Source: Effusibacillus dendaii (GTDB taxonomy: Bacteria > Bacillota > Bacilli > Tumebacillales > Effusibacillaceae). Taken from it: a stretch of DNA of 64,000 nt. Numbering within the stretch: the first letter of the stretch is position 1; each line of letters begins with the position of its first letter. The stretch spans positions 658,501 to 722,500 of the forward strand of contig NZ_AP023366.1 in NCBI RefSeq assembly GCF_015097055.1. The letters run 5' to 3'. The notes under the pieces are model-generated. The model was not told where the DNA came from, did not search any database, and saw only the letters and a program-made list of their open reading frames with translations. This document shows, one piece after another, positions 8,393-17,360 of the stretch. A program made the position numbers and the translations under genes.

Positions 8393-9329
8393 ACTGATTG
8401 AGTTATTTAATCAAGGAGATCCGGTTGCGTTAGGCAGGCTGCTAAAAGAAGTCGAAAATGGGACTGCTATCGGCTATGAGGTATTGAAACACAGTGCAGT
8501 AAAGAAGGGAAACACACACGTTGTAGGGATTACGGGACCTCCCGGTGCAGGGAAGAGTACTCTGGTGGGGAACTTGTGCAGTGGTTGGGCTGATCAGGGA
8601 TTGAAGATAGGGGTGATTTGTGTGGATCCCTCCAGTCCCTTCAGTGGAGGAGCGCTGCTTGGAGACCGGATCAGAATGCAGGAATTATCCAAATTACCCA
8701 ATGTTTTTATTAAAAGCCTAGCTACAAGAGGAAGTTTAGGTGGAATTGCAGCATCCACCGCCGACATTGTGCTGTTGATGGATGCTTTCGGAAAAGACAT
8801 CATTGTTGTGGAAACGGTCGGTGTAGGTCAAGTGGAGCACGACATATTGGACATCTCCGATACGGTGGTTCTCGTAAATGTACCGGGTTTAGGTGATACG
8901 TTGCAAACAATGAAGGCTGGAATTATGGAAGTTGCCGATCTCTATGTGATCAACCAGGCGGATCGCCCCGGAGCTGATGAAAGCGTAAGGGATCTGAAGA
9001 TGATGATTCGAGAACTGGAAAAGGTTGGGTGGCAACCGCCTGTGCTGCAAACCATTGCCACACAAAAGGTGGGAATCAAAGAATTGATGGAAGAAATTGA
9101 CCATCACAAAGCATATCTTCATTATTCAGAATTATGGGATAAAAAACGACAAGAACGGAATACGAAACGATTGTACAGCATGATTGAAGAGTTATTTTCG
9201 TCCAAAGTGAAACAGTATGTCGAATCGAAAAAAGACATCGGACAACGAATTGCTTTTGTCCGTGACGGACAATTAGACCCTTTTACCGTGGCACAGGAAA
9301 TTGTGGACGGAATTATAAGCGCCAACTAG
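8385..9329 (+). CDS. MeaB/ArgK-family G-protein chaperone of a B12-dependent mutase
   Basis: A 314-residue GTPase with P-loop GPPGAGKSTL, the GSLGG/ETVGVGQVEHD segments characteristic of MeaB/ArgK proteins, and the NQADRPGAD base-recognition motif. MeaB-type proteins load intact adenosylcobalamin into acyl-CoA mutases and guard them from inactivation by GTP-dependent gating. A strong ribosome site (GGAGGG) precedes ATG 8385 and the gene sits 19 bp upstream of the mutase large subunit, so that enzyme is its obvious client. The length is normal and no motif is missing. Confidence 0.93.
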   Translation: MNKLIELFNQGDPVALGRLLKEVENGTAIGYEVLKHSAVKKGNTHVVGITGPPGAGKSTLVGNLCSGWADQGLKIGVICVDPSSPFSGGALLGDRIRMQELSKLPNVFIKSLATRGSLGGIAASTADIVLLMDAFGKDIIVVETVGVGQVEHDILDISDTVVLVNVPGLGDTLQTMKAGIMEVADLYVINQADRPGADESVRDLKMMIRELEKVGWQPPVLQTIATQKVGIKELMEEIDHHKAYLHYSELWDKKRQERNTKRLYSMIEELFSSKVKQYVESKKDIGQRIAFVRDGQLDPFTVAQEIVDGIISAN

Positions 9330-9348
9330 GAGATGGGGAGGAGAAAGT

Positions 9349-11055
9349 ATGTCCAGCAATAATACGAAACCGCGAACACAAATGTTTGATTCGGAAGCTA
9401 TTCGTCAAATCGAATCAGAAAAGAAACGTTGGGAGCAAGAGACGGTAAAAAACAATGAAGCGGAAAAAGAATATTACTCCGACTCGGGAATTCCGATTAA
9501 ATTGCTGTATACCCCGGATGATATAAAGGACTTGGATTACTTAAGCGATCTGGGCTTTTCAGGTGAATCGCCGTATGTACGCGGCATTTATCCTAATATG
9601 TATCGAGGACGATTGTTCACTGTTCGGCAAATCGCGGGTTATGGTACACCGGAAGATACCAATGACCGCTTTAAATTTCTACTGAAAAACGGTGCTACGG
9701 GAACAAGTGTCGTATTGGATCTTCCCACCATCCGCGGTTATGATTCCGATGATCCGGAAGCAGAAGGGCACGTGGGAGCCGCAGGTGTAGCGATCGATTC
9801 TTTGGAAGATGTGGAAGCTTTGTATGATGGTATCCCTGTTGACGAAGTCTCTTCCAACATTGTTACCCATTTGCCCAGTACCACCGTAGTGATTATGGCC
9901 ATGTTTGTTGTCATGGCGGAAAAACGGGGTATTCCTCTAGAAAAATTGTCCGGTACCAATCAGAACGATTTTTTGATGGAAACGACGATCGGGAGCTCCT
10001 TGGAAGTGCTTCCCCCCAGAGCTTGTTTCCGTTTGCAGTGCGACGCGATCGAGTACGCAAGTAAAAACCTGCCGAGATGGAATCCTGTCAGTTACAACGG
10101 TTATAACTTGCGTGAAGCAGGAACTACTGCCGTGCAGGAAGTGGCGGTCGCATTGGCCAATGCCATTGCGACATCGGAAGAACTGATCAGAAGAGGCAAC
10201 AAAATTGATGATTTTGCCAAGAGGTTATCATTCTTCTGGAACTTGTTTAATGATTTTTTTGAAGAAATCGCGAAATGCCGGGCGTCTCGTCTGGTTTACC
10301 AGGAGATCATGCGAGACCGGTTCCATGCGAAACATGCTAAGTCACAGCTAATGCGCTTTCACGTTCAGACAGCGGGTATCACGCTTACTAAAGTGGAACC
10401 TCTGAATAACATCGCCCGTTCGGCGATCCAGGGACTTGCCGCAGTGCTTGGTGGGGCACAGTCTTTGCATATAGACTCGTATGATGAGGCCTATTCGGCT
10501 CCAACGGAAGAATCCGCCCTAATTTCCATCAGAACACAACAAATCCTGCAGGTTGAAACGAATGTGACTAATACTGTAGATCCCCTCGCCGGATCTTATT
10601 ATATAGAAAGCTTGACGAAGGAAATAGCCAATAGAATCCGTGAATATATTGCGCTTATTGAATCCAAAGGAGGATTGGTGTCATGTGTGGAAAGCGGTTG
10701 GCTGCACCGCGAAATTGCTGACTTTGCATATCAAACGCAGCAGGATATCGAGAGCGGTCAGCGCAAAATCGTTGGCCTCAACTATTTCCCAACTGAAGGG
10801 AACAAAACCCAAGTCAATGTATTTCGCTATCCGGAGGATGCAGAAAGAAAGCAAAAAGAAAAGCTGAGAAAACTGCGTGAAAGAAGAGATAACACGAAAG
10901 TGGAGCAGACGTTGAACATGATTCGACAGAAGTGCCATGAGGACATAAACCTGATGCCATATATCAAAGAAGCTGTAGCAGCATACGCTACTTTGGGTGA
11001 AATTGAAGAAGTATTTCGTCAGGAATTTGGCTTGTGGCAGTTTCCATTAGCTTGA
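9349..11055 (+). CDS. B12-dependent acyl-CoA mutase large subunit, 2-hydroxyisobutyryl-CoA mutase-like with Val at the specificity position
   Basis: A 568-residue TIM-barrel subunit of the methylmalonyl/isobutyryl/2-hydroxyisobutyryl-CoA mutase superfamily. The size and separate small subunit fit HcmA or IcmA rather than fused MCM. Pocket alignment: TVRQIAGYG puts Ile95 where methylmalonyl-CoA mutase has Tyr89 (Ile is the HcmA signature, I90). GTSVVLDLP puts Val122 where HcmA has Asp117. The catalytic His lies in RFHVQTAG. Published work on the Aquincola enzyme reports that changing Asp117 to Val raises activity on pivalyl-CoA and (R)-3-hydroxybutyryl-CoA. NGYNLREAG also has Asn where relatives have His. 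The substrate is therefore probably branched but unproven. Confidence 0.85.
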   Translation: MSSNNTKPRTQMFDSEAIRQIESEKKRWEQETVKNNEAEKEYYSDSGIPIKLLYTPDDIKDLDYLSDLGFSGESPYVRGIYPNMYRGRLFTVRQIAGYGTPEDTNDRFKFLLKNGATGTSVVLDLPTIRGYDSDDPEAEGHVGAAGVAIDSLEDVEALYDGIPVDEVSSNIVTHLPSTTVVIMAMFVVMAEKRGIPLEKLSGTNQNDFLMETTIGSSLEVLPPRACFRLQCDAIEYASKNLPRWNPVSYNGYNLREAGTTAVQEVAVALANAIATSEELIRRGNKIDDFAKRLSFFWNLFNDFFEEIAKCRASRLVYQEIMRDRFHAKHAKSQLMRFHVQTAGITLTKVEPLNNIARSAIQGLAAVLGGAQSLHIDSYDEAYSAPTEESALISIRTQQILQVETNVTNTVDPLAGSYYIESLTKEIANRIREYIALIESKGGLVSCVESGWLHREIADFAYQTQQDIESGQRKIVGLNYFPTEGNKTQVNVFRYPEDAERKQKEKLRKLRERRDNTKVEQTLNMIRQKCHEDINLMPYIKEAVAAYATLGEIEEVFRQEFGLWQFPLA

Positions 11056-11076
11056 TTCATTCGAGGAGGAGCCAAT

Positions 11077-11481
11077 ATGGGAGATAAAAAGATTAAAGTG
11101 ATTATGACAAAATTGGGATTGGATATTCATTGGCGCGGAGCTCTTGTGGTATCAAGAATGCTGCGGGATGAAGGAATGGAAGTCGTATTTCTGGGAAATC
11201 AGTTTCCGGAACAAATTGTGAATGCAGCGATTCAGGAAGGTGCCGATGTTGTAGGCTTGAGTACGCTCGGAGGCAATCACTTAACACTGGGCCCCAAGGT
11301 GGTTCAGCTTCTGAGGGAAAAAGGAATGGATGATGTGCTGGTTCTGATGGGCGGAGTTATACCGGAAGAGGATTTTCCGGCTCTTAAAGCGGCCGGTATA
11401 GCTGAAATCTTCGGGCCTGAAACGAGAATAGGGGATATTGCTAATTTTATAAGAAAAGAAGTAGGAAAAATCATTGCTTGA
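11077..11481 (+). CDS. B12-binding small subunit of acyl-CoA mutase
   Basis: A 134-residue cobalamin-binding Rossmann-like domain. It shows the DxHxxG-like entry in the altered form LGLDIHWRGALVVS (D-I-H-W-R-G supplies the lower axial His), then STLGGNHLTL and VLMGGVIPEEDFPALKAAGIAEIFGPET, the nucleotide-tail contacts. Size and position match HcmB/IcmB partner subunits. ATG 11077 follows GAGGAGGAG, 21 bp after the large subunit, so both are co-translated from one operon. Confidence 0.93.
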   Translation: MGDKKIKVIMTKLGLDIHWRGALVVSRMLRDEGMEVVFLGNQFPEQIVNAAIQEGADVVGLSTLGGNHLTLGPKVVQLLREKGMDDVLVLMGGVIPEEDFPALKAAGIAEIFGPETRIGDIANFIRKEVGKIIA

Positions 11482-11493
11482 CTCAACCTCTGA

Positions 11494-11625
11494 AAGACCA
11501 AAACACCGTTGCCAAAATTGGGTAAATCGGAAGATATGGCCGCTGCTTACCTGTTCCTTGCTTCCGATGAAGCGAGTTATATCAATGGAACAGTCCCTAG
11601 TATAGACAGCGGACTCGTTAATTAA
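11494..11625 (+). pseudogene. C-terminal remnant of a short-chain dehydrogenase (SDR)
   Basis: An open 44-codon frame without a start reads PLPKLGKSEDMAAAYLFLAS and continues to an INGTVPSIDSGL ending, the standard C terminus of classical SDR oxidoreductases. The first three-quarters of the gene are gone. It lies between the mutase small subunit and the CoA ligase, suggesting the locus once encoded a dehydrogenase for a hydroxyacid or hydroxyacyl-CoA, later deleted. Confidence 0.75.
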
Positions 11626-11639
11626 GGGAGGGAATACGT

Positions 11640-13043
11640 GTGATTGAAACATCAGTTAAAAATAAGTTACTGCATCAATGGCCGCCCAAATATGATAAAG
11701 AGTATATTCCAGACTTGAATGAAAAGTATTGGTATAAGGACATTGAAACAGCTTCAAGGGAAGAACTGGATGAAATCATATTGTTCAAAGTTCAAAAGGT
11801 CATGGAACATGCCTACAATCATTCCCCTTTCTATCAAAGAAAATGGAATAAGATTGGTCTTCATCCTCACGATATTAAAAGTCTGAAAGACTTTGAGCAA
11901 GTGCCTATCACTACGAAAGCGGATATTCGTCAGGATCTTGAAGAAAATCCGCCGTTTGGCTCCAATGTGTGTGTTCCATATTCAGAAGTGCATCGTATTC
12001 ATGGAACATCGGGAACAACAGGAAAACCAACCGTATTTTCATTCGGGAAAGACGATTGGGAGCGGATTGCTCATCAGCACGCAAGAATCATGTGGAGCTT
12101 TGGCATGAGACCAAGCGATCTTGTGTTTATAGCTTCCCCCCTCAGTCTGTATATTGGAAGTTGGGGGGCACTGATTGGCGCGGAAAGATTGGGAGCGAAA
12201 ACGTTTCCGTTCGGGGCCGGCCAGACCGGGCAAACGGAGAAAGCGGTGTCTTGGTTAAAAGAAGTGAAACCTACGGTTTTTTACGGAACCCCGTCATATT
12301 CTTTGTATTTAGCTGAAAAAGCGAAAGAACAAGGTGTGGATCCGAAAGAATTCGGCTTTAGGATAATGTTCTTTTCCGGTGAACCTGGTGCAGGAGTCCG
12401 GTCAACCAAAAGGAGGATTGAAAAAACCTATGGTTGCATCTGTATCGACTCCGGAACAATGGCTGAAGCAACGCCATGGATGAGCAACACCGAATGCGAG
12501 CATCGCACGGGGGTGCATTTATGGCTGGATGTGGTCTACACGGAAGTGGTGGACAAAGATACTAAACAGCGGGTTCCCTATGGCGGTGAAGGGGTACCGG
12601 TGTATACGCCGCTTGAAAGAACATCACAACCGGTAATCCGTTTCTGGTCCGGCGATCTTACGACTTGGACCGATGAACCGTGCCCGTGTGGACGGGTATA
12701 TCCCCGTCTTCCCAAGGGAATCTATGGACGGATTGACGATATGATCACAGTTCGAGGGGTCAACGTTTACGCGAGTCTGGTAGAGAATATAGTGAGAAGT
12801 ATTGATGGGCTTGGTGAAGAGTTCAGGCTGGTAGTAACCCGCGAGAACATCATGGATGAAGTTACCGTTCAATGTGAAACTCTTGGTACAAGAGCAGATG
12901 GGGAACTGGAGGTTCAAATTAGCCGAGATTTGAAGCGGGAAACGGGCGTTAACTTTAAAATAAAACTTCTTCCGTTAGGAACGCTGGAAAGAACACAATT
13001 CAAAGCAAAGAGAGTGATCGATAACCGTGATTTCAGAAGTTAG
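11640..13043 (+). CDS. PaaK-like AMP-forming acyl-CoA ligase
   Basis: A 467-residue adenylate-forming ligase of the phenylacetate-CoA ligase group. Motifs are the P-loop HGTSGTTGKPT (residues around 121-131), FYGTPSY, the SGTMAEATPW segment, the RFWSGDLTTW block and YGRIDDMITVRGVNVY before the mobile C-terminal domain. GTG 11640 follows AAGGGAGGG. PaaK-like ligases accompany 2-hydroxyisobutyryl-CoA mutase in known loci, where they activate the free acid to its CoA ester before rearrangement. Here it presumably activates the acid imported by the MFS protein. The exact substrate is unknown. Confidence 0.85.
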   Translation: MIETSVKNKLLHQWPPKYDKEYIPDLNEKYWYKDIETASREELDEIILFKVQKVMEHAYNHSPFYQRKWNKIGLHPHDIKSLKDFEQVPITTKADIRQDLEENPPFGSNVCVPYSEVHRIHGTSGTTGKPTVFSFGKDDWERIAHQHARIMWSFGMRPSDLVFIASPLSLYIGSWGALIGAERLGAKTFPFGAGQTGQTEKAVSWLKEVKPTVFYGTPSYSLYLAEKAKEQGVDPKEFGFRIMFFSGEPGAGVRSTKRRIEKTYGCICIDSGTMAEATPWMSNTECEHRTGVHLWLDVVYTEVVDKDTKQRVPYGGEGVPVYTPLERTSQPVIRFWSGDLTTWTDEPCPCGRVYPRLPKGIYGRIDDMITVRGVNVYASLVENIVRSIDGLGEEFRLVVTRENIMDEVTVQCETLGTRADGELEVQISRDLKRETGVNFKIKLLPLGTLERTQFKAKRVIDNRDFRS

Positions 13044-13140
13044 CGGTAATCATAATCAACGAATTGATCTACTCCGTAATGAACTGAAAAATGTGGGGAT
13101 TTTTGCCGCTCTGATATTGAAACCAAGGAACCGATCCTCT
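13027..13140 (+). pseudogene. 5' stub of an interrupted gene, possibly an M24-type peptidase
   Basis: From GTG 13027, overlapping the ligase 3' end, the frame reads NQRIDLLRNELKNVGIFAAL, resembling the N-terminal start of creatinase/Xaa-Pro peptidase proteins. It then runs into insertion-sequence DNA near 13140. No remainder is found on the other side, so the gene appears truncated by the insertion. The family assignment is weak. Confidence 0.4.
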
Positions 13141-14380
13141 TTACCCGCCGTGCTCATCAACTGGCAAAATCGGCCAGTTGGGCCGGTTTACCATGTGGCA
13201 TGGCCTTATGAACGAAAAAATAGTCGAAAAAAACCTGGAAATTGCAGAGGTTAGAGTTTCTTCCCTGGTCACGGATTCCGGATTTTGGCATGCCAAAATC
13301 CGGGTCCGAGGTCGTTTTTTCTTAAACCGGCATAACCTTTTCAGATTTTGAACAATTGCGGTCAGCAGCGTCTGTTCTTGCATACTTTCCAGACCTCTGC
13401 TCCGTGCTCGATCCAGCCTGTGTACGGTTTTCGCTTCCGCAAAGGCATGTTCACAACGAGTACGCCTTTTCTGGATCTGCCGATACTTGCCCTCGAGTTG
13501 GATTCGTTTGGCTTTGTTTTTGACCAGAACTTCTTGTACTTTGGCCGCTCTCTTTCGCTGTTTTTCCGCCTCATGGGTTTGTCTCTTCCAGGTTGGGATC
13601 GGTTCCAGTTCCAGATTCCGAAGCGAAACGAGCGGAACCAGACCCTGTGAAAATAATGTGCCAAGGTATTCCGGAGTTCCGTATGCTTTGTCGGCGGATA
13701 CGGTGCGAATCCGAATTGTCGGGTGTTGAAAACGAAGGGCTGCAAGCTGCTGAAGGCTGATCTCCCGTTCCGCCGTGCCCGCCGCAAGACTTGCCTGCGT
13801 TGACAAAATGACGCCGGAAGTCACATCGGTGACGTTGTGTACCAAATAACGCAAATAGGCTTCCTGCCCTTTGCTCTTCTTGTATAACCGGGCGTCCGGA
13901 TCGGTTACGCTTCGGTGTGTCGCATTGGAAAACTTCTTGCCGTGAAAGTCTTCATGGACAGCCTCTTCTTGTAAGCGTGTCGTCTCTGAAGCGGACCTTA
14001 CGGAGGACGACGGAGGGGGATCGGAATCCTCCTTTTTCGGGTCCACAGGCATTTCGTCTTGATCCTGACGAGCTAATTCTGACAAGTACTCCTCAATGGA
14101 ATGCACCGGGGCCAATGTGATTTCCTGCAGGCTGTGAACGGATGCGTTGGCTCGTACCTGCGATCCGTCCACCCCTGCGTGGACGTCCGGTTTTACCAAG
14201 CCAGCCGCAATGCACTGATCGACAACATGGATCATCATTCACTCGAAAATCCCATGCTTTCGCCACAGCTTACGGGTTTTTACCAAGGTCGTTCGATCCG
14301 GAAGGGAGGGAGGGACGGTTCGGACTCGGTCGACGACTTCGTTTAGTTGGCGAAGAATATGGTCTTGATGTGTACGATGC
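13141..14380 (-). mobile_element. Degenerate IS1182-family transposase
   Basis: A 365-residue frame (13141-14238) carries the DDE signatures of IS1182 transposases: DGSQVRANAS (first Asp), SADKAYGTPEYL (second Asp) and RCEHAFAEAKTVHRLDRAR (Glu). The homologous frame continues upstream (HRTHQDHILRQLNEVVDRV ...) across an in-frame TGA at 14239-14241, probably a mutated Trp codon, and then meets further stops, so the N terminus is lost. An 8-bp inverted repeat with a 7-nt loop (13158-13180) lies in the 3' end. The element is inactive and has cut the gene following the CoA ligase. Confidence 0.85.
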
Positions 14381-14451
14381 AGTTACCTATTGGTTTATGA
14401 GACTTTTTCACCGGACTTCTAGATCAAGAACCTGAATGAGTTCTCGGGTGC

Positions 14452-14738
14452 TTACTTTCGGCCCCAATTCCTCTTTTTTCTGAGAATCTCAATTTGCATT
14501 TCCTTTTCTCCAAGTAGTATCTTTGCTTCCTCAAGCCCCTTTTCCGGCTGTTGCTCACGATTGGAAGGGCCTGTTGCTAATACTGAGAAACCGCCTTGTA
14601 GAAATGCTTCTCTCAACGGTAACAGAGAGTTTGTGTAATCCCATGACCGCGACAGATTTCCGAGATGTTGGCGTCCGGAGTCATTCCTTTCACTACAATC
14701 GCCATCTTTTCTTCAGCAGACCGTTTTCTTCTTGGCAT
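14452..14738 (-). mobile_element. IS3-family OrfA remnant
   Basis: ATG 14738 opens MPRRKRSAEEKMAIVVKGMT and an EICRGHGITQTLCYR segment, the helix-turn-helix OrfA of IS3-type elements. A one-base deletion after CYR shifts the frame, and a downstream frame resumes the coiled-coil part (KRKCKLRFSEKRGIGAES and neighbours in broken frame). OrfB is absent. It abuts the IS1182 relic, indicating nested or successive insertions. Confidence 0.7.
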
Positions 14739-14902
14739 AATAAAACCCCCTTTTAATCCGCCTCTATGTATAGTTTAGAGTTTGTCTGGGGTCTTATGGG
14801 GGGAGTATAAACCGGCGAATCAACATCGTTTTCAGCATGCTCCTTGAAGCTGGAAATGATAGGATCTGTTGTCGGAAGGATAATGGAACTAACGATCCAA
14901 CC
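14739..14902. other. Short gap between IS remnant and LysR gene
   Basis: No gene or clear terminator is seen. The sequence probably belongs partly to the IS3-type end. Confidence 0.3.
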
Positions 14903-15814
14903 TTATTCTCGTGATAGTCGTATCAAATCAGGTAAGGCTTCATTCTTGCGCAATATATCCAAAAACACCTCCGTGGCTTTCGTATGAAATTGCGTTGCTT
15001 GCATGATTAACGAAAATTTGCGGGAAACGGGAATTCCATTTATTTTTAGGGCTTTCAATGTGCCTAGTGAGATTTCTTTTCGAACAGCCCAGTGTGAAAG
15101 CAGAGTTATACCTAACCCCGCTTCTACAGATTCTTTAATGATCTGAGTACTGCCAAATTCCATGATGCTATGCGGCTGAAACTGGAATTTGGCAAACATT
15201 TTTTCAGTTGCCTCTCGTGTCCCCGAACCTTCTTCACGGACAATCCATGTTTCTTCACATAATTCGGATATTCGTAATTCCTTTCGATTCGCATATCGAT
15301 GATTGGCGGAGATAATGACAAACATATGATCCTCTGCAAATGATTCAATATACAGCTTCTCATGTTTAAAGTCGCCTTCAACAATTCCAATATCCAATTG
15401 ATGGCTGGCGACCAGTTTCGCAATTTCTCTTGTATTGCCAATGGTAATCGTAGGCTTTATCAATGGATACTGCTCGCGCAGGTGTGCAATGATATGGGGA
15501 AGTACATATTCACCATATGTATAACTCGCCCCAATCGACAAATTACCACTAGCCGTGTGCAATAAATCATCCACCAGGCATTGCATTCGGGTATAGAGTC
15601 CCAATATTTCTTTTGCGTGATGGTAAACGATTTCTCCTGCTTTGTTTAATCGTACATATTTATTGCTTCGTTCCAAAAGTTTCGCCCCAACCATTCGTTC
15701 AAGTGTTTGAATGTATTGGCTGACTGCAGGTTGGGTCATGTGCAATTCTTCTGCGGCACGTGTGAAGTTTTCCTTTTCTGCTACGGTAACAAAAACAAGC
15801 AACGATTGATCCAA
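14903..15814 (-). CDS. LysR-family regulator, CysL/YeiE-like
   Basis: A 303-residue LysR protein: winged helix at residues 1-65 (VAEKENFTRAAEELHMTQPAVSQYIQTLE) and a periplasmic-binding-fold effector domain to the end (IGASYTYGEYVLPHIIAHL; EEGSGTREATE, which lines the anion pocket in CysL-like members). It is divergent from a YeiH-type transporter gene with a 139-bp A/T-rich gap, the same arrangement as yeiE/yeiH in enterobacteria, where YeiE-type regulators respond to sulfite. It likely controls the transporter and itself from the shared gap. Confidence 0.85.
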   Translation of the reverse strand: MDQSLLVFVTVAEKENFTRAAEELHMTQPAVSQYIQTLERMVGAKLLERSNKYVRLNKAGEIVYHHAKEILGLYTRMQCLVDDLLHTASGNLSIGASYTYGEYVLPHIIAHLREQYPLIKPTITIGNTREIAKLVASHQLDIGIVEGDFKHEKLYIESFAEDHMFVIISANHRYANRKELRISELCEETWIVREEGSGTREATEKMFAKFQFQPHSIMEFGSTQIIKESVEAGLGITLLSHWAVRKEISLGTLKALKINGIPVSRKFSLIMQATQFHTKATEVFLDILRKNEALPDLIRLSRE

Positions 15815-15953
15815 TATGACTCCCTCCGTAATTACAGATAATTCGTATATTTATTATACCTATTTACTTATTATTATTATTATAATGATTTATTTTACTT
15901 ATTAATAGATCCGCATTATGATGGGAACTGTAAACAATAACGGGGGTGGCGAA

Positions 15954-17021
15954 ATGGCGACTCAAGTAAAAAAAAACGTGCCGTTGACAGATGAAGCCAG
16001 AATTTCAAAGGATGAAATAAACAAGTTCAACAAAGCTTCGTCTTTTGGGTTATGGATGGGCGGAATTGCTTTTACGTTTGTCATTGCTTTAATGGGTTAT
16101 GGATTAGCAAAGGTACCAGGTTTTGACCATATCGGTCAACTCGCCTCCGCGATCATCATTGCGGTTGTGTATCGTCAAATATGGGGATATCCAGAACCCA
16201 TACGTCCCGGGATTCAATTTTCAGCAAAAAAATTATTGCGGCTTGCCATTATCTTGTTTGGGTTGAAGCTCAATATTGACATTGTTTTTCATCAGGGACT
16301 GGGTTTGCTTGTACATGATGTCGGAACGATTGTTTTCTCCATTTTCCTAACGGTTTTATTGGCTAAATGGTTAAAAGCTGATTCTTCCTTATCCCTTCTT
16401 CTTGGAATCGGTACAGGGGTTTGCGGGGCGGCTGCCATCGCGGCGGTATCTCCCATTCTAAAGGCTAAAGATGAGGACACAGCAATTGGAGCCGGGATTA
16501 TTGCTTTGGTAGGTACTGTATTCGCCATCGCATATACCATTTTAAGACCTTTCATAGACTTAACGGGCATTCAATACGGCATCTGGTCGGGTGTAAGCTT
16601 ACATGAGATAGCGCACGTTGCATTAGCGGCGGCTCCTGCTGGTCAAGACGCTCTGGCAATTGGCTTATTGGCCAAATTAGGGCGGGTCTTCCTGCTTGTT
16701 CCACTCAGCTTTATCCTTATGTATTGGATGAAACGAAGCGGGAAGGTTCAATCTGACACAAAAATCGAGTTCCCTTGGTTCTTGATTGGGTTTATTGTAA
16801 TGAGTTTCTTTGGAAGCTATGTTCTTGGCAAGCATCTGTACGTTTCGAAGACTGTGATGGACGATGTAGCGAATTTTACAACATTTGTTTTAACCATGGC
16901 GATGGTGGGACTCGGGTTGAATGTAAGCTTGAAAGATCTTCGTACGAAGGCATTGCGACCGCTTATTGCAATGTCGATTACGTCAATCATTCTTTCCCTC
17001 TTAACGTTTGTTGCCATGTAA
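15954..17021 (+). CDS. YeiH/UPF0324 family putative sulfate/sulfite exporter
   Basis: A membrane protein of 355 residues with about ten helices, of the UPF0324 (PSE) family. Recognisable pieces are IIIAVVYRQIWGYP, LLRLAIILFGLKLNIDIVF, LLLGIGTGVCGAAAIAAVSP and the C-terminal MVGLGLNVSLKDLRTKALRP. ATG 15954 follows GGGGGTGGCGA; an upstream in-frame ATG at 15918 lacks a ribosome site. Members are proposed to export sulfur anions. Pairing with a divergent LysR gene supports regulation by a sulfur oxyanion, by analogy only. Confidence 0.82.
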   Translation: MATQVKKNVPLTDEARISKDEINKFNKASSFGLWMGGIAFTFVIALMGYGLAKVPGFDHIGQLASAIIIAVVYRQIWGYPEPIRPGIQFSAKKLLRLAIILFGLKLNIDIVFHQGLGLLVHDVGTIVFSIFLTVLLAKWLKADSSLSLLLGIGTGVCGAAAIAAVSPILKAKDEDTAIGAGIIALVGTVFAIAYTILRPFIDLTGIQYGIWSGVSLHEIAHVALAAAPAGQDALAIGLLAKLGRVFLLVPLSFILMYWMKRSGKVQSDTKIEFPWFLIGFIVMSFFGSYVLGKHLYVSKTVMDDVANFTTFVLTMAMVGLGLNVSLKDLRTKALRPLIAMSITSIILSLLTFVAM

Positions 17022-17057
17022 TTGGATTTTGTACAACGAATGAGAGTGTGGTTATAA

Positions 17058-17336
17058 ATGAAAAGAATTTTATTTGCCACTGACGGTTCGGAATACTCCG
17101 AACGGTGCGGATGACAGGGAATTTTTAGATGCTTGGCCGGAAGCAATCGTGTTCAATTCTTGCATCGAACGGGTCATCCGAGCATTTCAATCTGTGAGGT
17201 TGCCAAAGAAGAGCAGGCAGATTTGATCATCGTGAGGAGTCATGAGAGAGGCATTGTAGATCGTGCCTTATTAGGCAGCGTTGCACACGGTGTTTTGCAC
17301 CGTTCTCATATTCACGTCCTTGTTGTCAGGAAATAA
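17058..17336 (+). pseudogene. Broken universal stress protein (UspA) gene
   Basis: ATG 17058 opens MKRILFATDGSEYSERCG, a perfect UspA N terminus, then stops at 17112-17114. The middle is mostly missing. Another frame resumes GHPSISICEVAKEEQADLII and runs to VLVVRK* at 17336. In the tail the ATP-binding glycines are also altered (VRSHERG where VGSHGRG is expected). Deletion, frameshift and point mutations together show a true pseudogene. It directly follows the YeiH gene and was probably once co-transcribed with it. Confidence 0.85.
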
Positions 17337-17360
17337 AATGTAAAAAGGGAGATGTGATTT

